Shown in pieces: positions 1-10,300 of a DNA stretch of 64,000 nt (its first letter is position 1; the number at the start of each line of letters is the position of its first letter). Origin of the DNA: Nereocystis luetkeana (Eukaryota; Sar; Phaeophyceae; Laminariales; Laminariaceae); assembly GCA_031213475.1 (NCBI GenBank), contig JARUPZ010000019.1, positions 8,028,698 through 8,092,697 on the forward strand, given 5' to 3'. Under the pieces are notes generated by a model. That model saw only the letters and a program-made list of their open reading frames with translations. It was not told the origin of the DNA and ran no database searches. A program made the translations under genes and the position numbers.

Positions 1-365
1 ACCCTTAGCGTTGAATCACCGGCGCTTCCCCAACGCTCGTAGTCTATATCCTTGCGGTACTGGTCGTACAGCAACACAGCAGCGACTGTGGTACATAAAT
101 ACAGCAATCATTTAATTAACGCTGGTACTGCTGTAGTACAGCAGTAGCACAAACGGCGGGCCACGCGCATATCGTTACAGGCGGGGGGGGGTACGCTTTA
201 AGAGAGGAGTATTCGTCATATGAATAGTATACCTCCCTGAAAGCTGTATTATGTGGAACCGGAATGGGTATTGCACAGGTATAACAAAGCAGCCTTTTAG
301 TATGCCCGTGCGAAGCCGTTTGGCCTCTCTTGAGTAGGTGTTTTTTCGTAAATCGAGCCCTTGTA

Positions 366-456
366 TCCCTTTTAGAACCGCAGTCCCGTTGTGGGGACAA
401 TCCAGTCAAAGTCTAAGTAGTTTGTCCCCGAAACGGGACTGCAGTCCTTGAAGGGT
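366..456. repeat. Family B hairpin element
   Basis: CCCTTTTAGAACCGCAGTCC to CGAAACGGGACTGCAGTCCT, TGAAGGGTT. First copy in the window; a degraded half copy lies at about 750-818. Confidence 0.8.
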
Positions 457-585
457 TGAAACCGACGTCCGCCTGCATACAGCAGTAATCCTACCGCAGG
501 GAGTGGGAACAGGCATATGATAGCGGCCGAAAACACGTCAACTGCGGCCTTACCAACTGTGGTCTACCTTTAGGTACTACGAGTA

Positions 586-723
586 TTTCGGGGGACCATA
601 GTTAATACCCTGGTAGGACCTACCAGGTATGGTATACGTAAAAACCTACCTGGTACCTGGTATATACGAGTATTTAACCATTTTTTAACAATATTTGGTC
701 CTATTAAATATTGTCCCCCGTAA
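586..723. mobile_element. Family A MITE carrying five TA-bounded insertions
   Basis: 138 bp between TA flanks. Against the 105-bp form it has CCCTGGTA (8), CCAGGTA (7), CCTGGTACCTGGTA (14, two in tandem) and CGAGTA (6) inserted, each after a TA, minus 2 bases in the right half: 105+35-2=138. Confidence 0.85.
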
Positions 724-1374
724 TACACTGTCTGTAGTGGTACATGAAACCTGAATCTGACTCTAATTCCAAGTTGTTTTCTCCCCACAATGGGAGTTCA
801 GTACTTGAGGGGGGTTAACAGGAAGCTGTTTCGTACATACACAGCAGTTTTCTTTGTCTCATATTTTGTGACGATGTAATTATTAATATTAATAGTGTCT
901 CTTTAGGATAAGGAGCCAGGACGGACACTGGGTGTACTGATGAAGTTGGGTAGAAAGGATATTTCAAGGTGAAGACCACACTCGCAGCGGTAGTAATGCG
1001 ATTGGAAAGAGCGTGCAGCAATACTACTTACTGCCTGTGAGTACAAGTTTTGTGGTGGCGATGTCTTGTTGTACATGTGCCATGTATACGTCACACATAC
1101 TGCGGAGACCACGTCCATCACCTTCCCCACGAGGCTATCAGCATGTCGTACTCGAGGTCTGCTCTGCTTGACGTGGTCGATGCTGTAACGTCATTTACTT
1201 GCGACACTTTCGGGGATAACACAGCTGCAGTGAAGCAGGAGTTTGTGTATGTAAAGTGGCCTTCTCTGCCTACGAGCGGGGGAGGGGCGACGCCCTGGCC
1301 ATATTGCGGAGTCCGGAGTCTCACACGGCACCAACGGTGTCGTTACATCTCATGGCAACGCGAATACTACAGTA

Positions 1375-1511
1375 TTACGGGGGACCATATTAAATAGGAC
1401 CTACGGTACACACAAAAACCTACCCTGGCATATATTTCGCTATGCTTACAAACTATATTTGGTCCTATTTACTATGGACCCCGAAACGGGACTGCAGTCC
1501 TGAACGGGTTA
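1375..1511. mobile_element. Family A MITE fused to half of a family B element
   Basis: Left end TTACGGGGGACCATATTAAA; the right end runs from TATTTACTATGGACCCCG directly into AAACGGGACTGCAGTCCTGA and ACGGGTT, the right arm of family B. Inside, CCTACCCTGGCATATATTTC is a mutated 8-bp insertion at the site scarred in other copies. Confidence 0.75.
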
Positions 1512-1783
1512 TACTCGTAAGTGTAGAGTAGTTTCCGTCTCCCGTAAGTCATTACCAAACGAGGTTATTACAGGACTGTCTTACAGCTCTTGATCCTTTT
1601 TGCAAAACATACGCAATTGTACCCACTTTCTACTCATGATATCCAGTACCCCCCCCGTCCCCCCCGTCCCAATACCTACTCAACCCAACCACCTACCCCC
1701 CCCCACCCCCACGCACCCCACCTCAGCCACTAGCCCCCCCCCGGCCAGCTACCAACCTGTCCGTCCACCCAACAACCCAACTA

Positions 1784-1894
1784 TTACGGGGGACCATAGT
1801 AAATAGGACCTACGGTACACACAAAAACCTGTATATTTCCCTATTTTTACTATTAGTATGAACATTTGGTTTTATTTACTATAGTCGCCCGTGA
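1784..1894. mobile_element. Family A MITE, variant subgroup
   Basis: TTACGGGGGACCATAGTAAA to TTTACTATAGTCGCCCGTGA; TA on both sides. 111 bp. Confidence 0.8.
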
Positions 1895-1984
1895 TACCAT
1901 GTACCACTATGACCGGAGATATAGTCGGCATTTGATATTGACCTCAGCGTTCAAATGGGGCTTATATTTTCGGTCAGAGCGGTA

Positions 1985-2080
1985 TATAACACGGGTGATG
2001 AGATCAAAAACGCCACCTCGGACAAATTTGGAAGCTGACTTTCTCAACTATGGGAAACGTGCAAAACGCCGAGCGATGCG
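1985..2080 (+). repeat. Family M repeat
   Basis: AACACGGGTGATGAGATCAA, CACCTCGGACAAATTTGGAA, GCTGACTTTCTCAACTATGG, CAAAACGCCGAGCGATGCGA. Block order equals 59160-59258. Confidence 0.65.
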
Positions 2081-3883
2081 AAACCCCCCGCTGTGGTCGT
2101 GTGCGCCCAGCCCCCCTTGTGTGCCCTCCCTCTATTTTTTTTAATATACAATGGGCTCGGAAAATCCGTCCCGGGATGGGGTGTGGTATCTTCCGTCTTA
2201 ACACGGATATGTTTCCGGGCTTTATACGTAACCATGTACGAGTAGTTTGTCCCGGAAAACGTAGGATGCAGGCAGGGGTAATGGGGGGCTTCTACTGTTG
2301 TAGTTTGTTTGACCGTGGAATTTGGTGAGGGCTTCCATGTCGCATGTGAACACCTGGTAGTTATTACTCTGAATACGATATGCCGCAAGCGTGGGCAGTT
2401 TGGAAATATCTCGTCAGTAGGACCTTAAGCGAACACAATTCGAACGATTCCCAAAAGTCCTGCCTCTGCAGGCAAACGTTTGCTGCGGAGAGGAGGATCA
2501 GGCAGTGGGAGTTTCGTCATCTAGGAGTTAGATCACTTGGGAGGCTTTTTTTGTTCGGTTTCCAGTCCCGGGTCTGGCTCTTCATTATCATATTTACATC
2601 CTGTAGCTTTTCCCCCCGAGTCGTACGCGGAGGAGGATCGGGGGGGGGGCACGGAGACAAGACCCAAAGAATTTTCGTGTTTGAACCGCACATTAACACG
2701 CGGATGCATAGTATCTAATACAAACTTTTATATGTTTTCATCACACTATTAATATACACCAGTAAGACCTATGCCAATGGTACAGCGAAGTTGCAATAAA
2801 AAGTTTGAATTTCAAAGATACCCGCCAAAAAAATTCAGAACACGCTTCCTATGGGCCACCTAAAAAAAAAAAAAGTTCCTAACTTTTGGAAAAGCCCGAA
2901 AAAAGCAAATCTGGGGCCGATGTTGGGCCAACATCGGCTTGAGAAAAACTCAGGCCGATCTTTGGTTCGAAGCGGCGAGATTCCGAGTCCTCGACAGACA
3001 TCGATCAACAAAACCAACGATTGCGTCACGAATTCTGAACGGAGTGCGCTCGTTAGGGGCTCCGACCCACCCTAGGGTCACCGTCTTCACACCATGGCCG
3101 GTGTCATGTGGCGGGAGCTGACCAGGCGTGTGATAAAAAAATATTTGGACGCTGGTTTGCACAAAACAGAAGACAAAACTGCTCCATCCGTCTCGAATGG
3201 CAAAAAACAGTTTTTTTTTCAGGTTTGGGAGGATACCGTAGGACGCCGCCGGCAAGCTCTCGCCCCCTAGACCATGGATCCGCCTGATATCTTCGAGGCC
3301 GTCATCTATACTCGTTGGGCTTGCCAGATACCGAGTGGGTTGGCCGTGGGCTGAGTCTATGTCGAGATCGAGGGTCGATCGTCGCACGAGCTGGTTTCGA
3401 TCACCGTGTTGACAATTTGCGACCAGAAAAACACAAATTGCGCCGCCTGCAGCCGTTGGGGAAAAAAAAAGAAAAAATCAAACATTTTTCTCTTTTTTCC
3501 CCACAGCGGCGGTACGAGAAAATTTTCGGCTGTTTTTTTAAAGCCATATATTTGAAAAAAAAAAAATCAACTTCGCGTTTCCATTGGCATAGGTCTAAAG
3601 TCCATTAAAATATCATATTATCAAAATATGGAAGCGGCGATACGAACGCGCTATACGTATTTTTCAAGTACCGCAGTAGGGGTCTATGATGCCTGTTTGA
3701 TACTGCCGGTGCCCGATATATAGCCGGTGGAAGTCGCTTGGCTTGGCACAGATGGGGTTGACCAGCGTGGCAGTGGGAAGAATAATGCCGGTGTCCGTTG
3801 TAGTGCCGGTGTGTTGCCCTGATAGCACATGCCGGCATTATAGAGGAAACACTACTGAAGTCAGAACCCATACATGCCCTCTA

Positions 3884-3989
3884 TTACGGGAGGGAACACA
3901 GTTAATAGGACCAAGTATAGTTAGTAAAAATGGTTAAACATGCAGGTTTTGTGTACGCCATAGGTCCTATCAACTATGGTCCCCCGTAA
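3884..3989. mobile_element. Family A MITE upstream of eIF3c
   Basis: 106 bp with TA flanks; left arm partly decayed (TTACGGGAGGGAACACAGTT), right arm intact. Lies about 255 bases before the eIF3c start codon, so it may touch the promoter or leader. Confidence 0.8.
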
Positions 3990-4198
3990 TAGTTTACATA
4001 TACCAGGTACCTTATTTGTTTTGGGATTGCTTGCTGTGTATGTTTCCCCGTTATGATTTTTTTTTACAGCGCGTACGCACTGCCGCTGTTAAGTATTCAT
4101 GACGTATGAATGTAACGCCTGCCTACCTTATCTCTTTGATGGCTTGTTGTTGTTGTTAACTGTTCGCGAAACGACACTGCTTCCCAACCGCTGGGTAA

Positions 4199-4235
4199 CG
4201 GGACGGGACTGGACTGGACTGGACTGGACGGGGTG
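4199..4235 (+). repeat. (GGACT)n short tandem repeat in the eIF3c leader
   Basis: About four to five GGACT units lie 11-45 bases before the eIF3c start codon, so they are probably in the 5' untranslated leader. The frame is open through them, but the family similarity starts only at the ATG at 4246. Confidence 0.7.
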
Positions 4236-4245
4236 CACAGGAACC

Positions 4246-4398
4246 ATGGCGTCTAAGTTCTGGGCTCATGAATCGGGGGGATCTGGCTCGGAGTCCGACT
4301 CGGACTCCGACTCCGACTCGTCCATGGGCGGTGGGGGTGGCGCGGCGGGCGGGCGGCGGATCTGGGCGGTGGACTCAGACAGCGAGTCGGAAGAAGAG
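4246..4398 (+). CDS. EIF3C: eIF3c exon 1 (residues 1-51)
   Basis: Starts [10 protein letters not shown], then alternating Ser-Asp and a Gly run, and ends in SDSESEEE before the donor GAG|GTGAGT. In animal and fungal eIF3c the N-terminal tail binds eIF1 and eIF5 and is phosphorylated; the acidic SD/SE run here is a likely casein-kinase-2 target (inference). 153 nt, ends in phase 0. Confidence 0.92.
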
Positions 4399-7300
4399 GT
4401 GAGTTTTTACCTTGCCACCTGTCACTTGGGGGAGGGTGGGGGCGGCGGGATTACTCATATCGTTTATGGGCGTCGTCGGAGCGGGAGAGGACGGGAGGAG
4501 GGGGGGGGGGGGGTCGTACTCGTTTTGTTGTTGTCTTGAGCCATTGGCCTATTGACCACGCATCTATCCCTTTCAAGACGGAGCACCGTTCCTACTCCTG
4601 AAATGAGACACCTCCAACATTTCGGCGTGTCGTGACTTTTTTTTTTGTGGGGGGGGGAGAGGATGGGCAGGATACGACGCATGCTGAGGGTAGCGGTGAA
4701 CCTACTGTAGTTTTTTTCATGAGGTTGCTCACTTGAGCAGCCCCGTGTCCGTTGTAAGCCACCCGAGAACATCACCTGTGAGCTATTTGGGGGGGGGAGG
4801 AAGGGGGCGAGAAAGAGAACACGACGCATCTCACTTGTATGGGTAACGGTGAAGACGAATGCCACACGGTACGCAGGGGTGTGCCGGTTTTTTTTTTTGC
4901 TCAATATTTTCTGACCGGTTGAGCTTGTCAAGCGAGCGACTACCGGTTACTCGAAGCATGTTACTTTTCTGCTGGAATAATAGTAATAATAATATTTGTT
5001 TGTTGTAGGACTACTGTACATGGGAGCAGCGAATACCTGTTTAATCTCTTGGTCGGGTTGAGCGAACAGTTGTTTCCCTTCGAAGTCGTGTTACGGGTGA
5101 GATATTGAGCTGTTTTCGTGAGGAGCGCAGATAATAAGCCGCCACCCAGATGATAAGCCACCACCCCTACCGTGGCATTGCTCCGAGCCTAAGTGACCGA
5201 GGCTCTTTTTTCTCTTGGGGTGCTCCTTGCCATACCAATATATATTCGTATATACCAACACTTGGGGAGCTCCATGCCATACGAATAGAAATACTGCATA
5301 CCAGGTACATTTAAAGAAATGACTTTGAGAAATGGGAAGATGAGCACACGACGCCAAGCTAAAACGGGTAACGAGCGGTGCACCTTCTTGTTCTGAGGCT
5401 CCTTCCCATCTTCGCTTTTGAGGAGCTATCATGCTGCTTCATTGTTAGTTGCCATTGAGAAGGAAGTAAGCGCGCACCCGATGTGCACTACAAGTAAGTA
5501 TACTTGATATTTAATGAGTAGCGAATACCCGGTAGCAATGCTTGTTTTTCTGTTTTTGTTGTTTCTTTTACGAGTATTGTTTTTTTTTTTCTTCGTTTTT
5601 TTTTGGCTTTTTTTTCGTTTTTTCTTGTTTTTGCCCCCCCAGGGTGTTTTTCCGCTCCAGCTTTTGGACCCTTTACATCTTGTAAACACGGACTCAATAT
5701 TTGTATATGAGTTGATGTGAGAATAACAGCAGTACTGCCTGACGCGAACGTTTTTTCAACGATACATACAGGGTCCACCCCTCGTCAGTCGCACCTATTT
5801 TTTTGGCCGAAAAGTGCTATATGTACGCACGTGTATTGTGGCGTGCGTCATGCAACATACATAGAAGTGACATCAGAGAACCCTGTTGCTTTCCTCCCCC
5901 CACCGCAACGACTTGAAATATGGCAGCATTGAATCGAGCCTCCTAGGGGGGTAGATGGGGGGGGGGGGGGGGGGTGCGCGGGGGTGGGGTGGTTAGGGCT
6001 GGGTAGGTGGACGCTTTAGTGTTTTTGGTTGCGGAGATGAAGGGATAACGGGATAACAGTGAATTAATTTTGTCCGAGAGAGACGGAGAGAGAGAGAGAG
6101 AACCGTTCGGCGCTTGTCAGCGAGTTAATCGCATTCAATATTCGAGCACTCCATCCCAGGTATACGGCATGGGCGTTTTCTCACGCCCTTAATGTCCATG
6201 TCTGTGGGTGGTAGGACTGCGAGGTCGCCGACTACGGTAGAAATTAGTGGTTGCCTACAGTTAGCTGCAGCGGTGCCAACTATCCAACTTTCTGGGGTTT
6301 CCATGCTTGCGAGAAGGCTTGTTTGGTTTTATCACACTCTGTGTGTAGAATAAAGTTAAGTTCGACCGTCGTGGCGGGGTTTTTTTTGGTCTCCTCGCGG
6401 GGCCTCCGGGAGCGCCTCCGGCGAGGGGGGGGGCTGTTGTGGCTGAAGAAGGGTTGCTTTGGTTCTCGCTTCTCTCTCCTGACTTTCGTTGACTTGACTC
6501 CCAGTTGGCGGTCACCCAATTGATGGCTACCTGGTAGTTGTGGAAGTCCAGCCAACTACTGCCGGTAGTCGTGAAGTCCAGCCAACTAATAATTATGATA
6601 GCCTCGAATTCCACCCAACTAATATCTATGATAGCACTGACTACTAGCCTCGAATTCCACCCAACTATAATTATATCCATGATATGCCATCTGACTGACG
6701 GGTGCTACGGCGGTAGATGTGGTTCCTATTCATAGTTATCTTTCTGAGACTTCTATTTTGAGGAACTCTATATCTCACCCCAATGATTGATTTCGAGAAA
6801 AAACGAAAGCGTAACCTCGGCATATCGTACGTGGTCGTTCGAAAAATGGTGTGAACATGAAACGATGTTCATGACATTTAAAGAAATCTTTGAAGGGCCA
6901 ACACATTTTACCTAGCCGTGAATTCCAGCCAACCATTAAATAGCAGAATGCTGTACCAGTATAGCCGTGGAGTGTCCAGCCACTCACAGCCTCAATTTTT
7001 GGGGTGTTCCTCTGCAAGTCGTGTAACATTTTCGGTTGATGTTGGGAGACAAGACGTTTCAGTTGTCAGCGAAACACTATTTGCGCCGATGACTTGGGCA
7101 CGCTGATGCATACGCGTACCGAGCGGACGCGCGGGCGAGCGGTCCTCTGTATGTGTGTTGCTTCACCTCGCCGTCTCGCCCCTACTACTACGCATGGAAA
7201 TAGACAATGCCTTGACAGGCGACTCGAAACCCCGTTGACCGCACGCATGCATATAGATAATGCCTTGACAGGCGACTCGAAATCCCGTTGACCGCAGGTT

Positions 7301-10300
7301 GGCGTATATCCGCTATATACGTCGTACCGTTGTACTGCTACTATTTACCCGCGGATGACGATAGACAAGCGAATAGACAAGACAGGCAGACAGTCACTCT
7401 GACAGAGTGATCGCGCGTATTTTTTTGTGGTGGATTTTCTCGTCATGATTTTTTTATCCTTGGCCCTGGGCCCGATCCTAAATGATGACGCCTTTTGGTG
7501 GTGGAACTCCTCGTTTAACAGTTTTCTTCTCTGCCCTCCCTACTCGCTTCGCCTGGTGATCGCGATGGGGCGTTTTTTTTTTTAACGTTCCCCCGCGTGT
7601 GCAGGTGCGCGTGGTGAAGTCGGCGAAGGACCGATCCTTCGAGGCGATCCGCACCACCGTCATCAAGGTCCGCAACCACATCAAGATCAACGACTGGAAC
7701 GGCATCCAGGCCGACTTCGACGAGTGCAACAAGCACGTCGAAAAGAGCAAGGTGGGTCTTTGCTGAAGGCGACCTCGGCAGGGAGAGAGCGAAGGAAGCG
7801 GGGAGGGAGGCGGTTGGAAGGCGTTTTTTTTAAGGGGGGCGGGGGCGGGGTTCAGGGTGTGTGTTTTGTTGCCGGTCGGGCATTTGTTACTATTTTGTTT
7901 TTCGGGGGGGGGGTGATTCGCCACGTGAGGTCGCGTTTAGCGCTAGAATGCGGAGAGATTATTTAGCGGAAGCACACATTCGTTCATGCACGCTCGTTAG
8001 ACACGCTCATTTACAAAGGGCACACGCACGTACGTAGATAGGGGTTCCGTGATTGTTTTCGGCGTTTTTGTGTAACGTGGTGTGTGAGCTACCTTACCTC
8101 ATCCCCCTTTTGCAACTTTTTCACCCGCGTTTCGGGCCCAACGTATTATACTTGGAAGTAGTGTACGATAGTTTCTGCAGCAATTTTGTAGGCACTGCAC
8201 CCATGCTATGGGGAACACACTACTGCTGTGATATACGTGGAGTGATCTCGCGCAGATCTGCCCCGCTCAGGCAAAAATAAAATAAAATCAGTTCATGTGC
8301 ACGAACAACAAAACAACAAGTAGAGCCTTTCCAAGAACAACGACCAGCCGGCACAGCAACCAAGCGGGCCTCTGATTACGGTGAGGGTTGGAGTTAGGGT
8401 TCGCCGAAGCCCAAAATAATCTCTCCGTCAGGAAAAAATGCCTCACAAATTCGTGACAAAACCAACCCTACCTGCTCATTAGCAGCGCAGCATCAATTCT
8501 TCTGGGCACGTCTAAGGAGTATCGCGTGAACGGGCAGATATTACGCCAGCTGGGAATTAAACGTATCGTTTTTTGTTGGGGCAGTGGGCTGTGTAAATAC
8601 GTGAGTACGTAGTTTCTCGTACGAGTTCGTATGCCCAGGTGTAGTGACCTGATTTTTTCTTGTAAAGAAAGCATAAATTGCACCTTTTGGCGCGCGGTGG
8701 CGGTATGGAATTTGTTTTGATGCCAACAATGATAATGTTGTCGTCAATAGGTGATGATCGCGAAGGAGGGAGTGCCGTCTTTCTACGTGAAGCTGTTGGC
8801 GAACCTCGAGGACCTGCTGGCGGCGACCCTGAAGGATAAGCCGGCCGTGAAGAAGATGAGCGCCACCAACACTCGCTCTCTCAACCGAATGAAGCTGCAG
8901 CTGCGCAAGCACAACAAGAGGTGAGCCAAAGAACAAAAAAAACACCCGCGCTGCCGCTTTGTTTTCGTTCGGTTGTTCGTTTTTTTTTTCAATTGTTATT
9001 TTTTTTTCTTCTGTGTTTGTATTCGTTTCGTTACAAGTCACTTCGCTTTTTTTTGTTTTTCGTTTTTCGTTAGTTTCTGGGGGTGAGGTGGAGCGGGGAG
9101 GGGGAAGGGGAGTGCGCGACTCCTGCTTCTGTCAGTGGTGTCGGAGTTTGTGATGCCTATTTTATTATTTTTGACATACGTGGTGGGTATTTGTGCGTCA
9201 GCTATGTTTTTTACATGTTTTGGTGAACGTATTTTCTATATTTTTTTGAATAACTGTGTGCAGTTGTTGCATTCACCCCCCCCCCCCCCCTTCGCCTCGA
9301 AAGAGATGCGTGGTCAATGGTGAAATGACTAAGACAAGCAGCATATGAGTACCCCCCCCCCCCCCTTCCGTTATCCTGCCCCCCCCCCCCCCCCCCCCCT
9401 TTCATACCCTCTGCGATTATATTGCTTGTAGTTACGAGTTAAGAGATAGCTGACTCCCGCTAATAAAACACACGCCGGACAGATCACGATCCATCTATCT
9501 GATCTATCTGTAGATCATTTAGATACCAACCTGTCGTTATGAGATGTTGTGCAGGATCTGTGCAATGTAAAGTCCATGTGCAGTCCAGGAAACATGTCCT
9601 GGATCATGCAGGCTGTACGGCTTCCAACCGGCAACATGAGCTCTAAAAATGACATACAGGTCATACAGAACAGGAATATAGTGTTGGCCTCGAAGTATCT
9701 AGACCATGTCAATAGGTATCCGATCTGATCTATCTCACCTGTCCGAGGTGAGGTCCCATCCTGAGGACACATCAGGGGCTGCGATTGCGCTTCTGAGACT
9801 CAACACACACGCCATCCTCTCTACCAATCCACCTCTGTCCCGAAACGTGCGAAATGCAAAGACCGTTCTCATAGTAATATACCCACCATGTAAACGGCCC
9901 TCGCATCCCTGGACAGAGTGGTATGTAGCATTTTCTCGTGTATAAGCTTCTCTAATCATTTTATGACCTATACTCTCTCGTCGCCGCATGCTACCTTTTT
10001 TGGTACATGCTTGCAGCTACGAGAAGGAGATCGCCGACTTCCGCACCAACCCGTCCAACTATGCCGAGGACTCCGAATCCGATTCCGATTCGGATGATTC
10101 GGAATCCGATTCCGATTCGGACGACTCTTCTGACTCCGACTCCGACTCGGACGAAGCGGAAGACTCGGACGCGGCGGAATCGGATGACAGCGACGACTCG
10201 TCCGACGAGGCCGGCGACGCCAAACCGAGGAGCAAGCCTGTAAAGCCTCAGAAGGCGAGTGTTATATTCTATATGCCAACGTTGTCTGGATTGCTCTCTC

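Larger units (their letters stand above)
1..4245. other. 5' flank of eIF3c, no gene recognised
   Basis: No open frame here resembles a known protein on either strand. The stretch holds hairpin elements of families A and B, one copy of repeat family M near 2.0 kb, poly-C runs near 1.65-1.74 kb, and a segment at about 2830-3600 with a different look (A/T homopolymers, and a 21-bp palindrome around 2917-2937 centred on GTTGGGCCAAC). A promoter for the eIF3c gene should lie near the right end, but no convincing TATA box or initiator was seen. Confidence 0.6.
4399..7604 (+). other. eIF3c intron 1 (3.2 kb)
   Basis: GTGAGT...GTGCAG. Holds an S-family repeat right after the exon, G/T homopolymers, a GA-rich microsatellite (about 6080-6102), a diverged tandem array (6528-6690) and a 53-bp tandem duplication (7191-7296). 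No coding segment recognised. Confidence 0.85.

Noticed and set aside
2950..3387. 145-codon minus-strand frame as a gene
   Set aside because: No recognisable domain, no splice or start support and long homopolymers inside; kept only as a finding.
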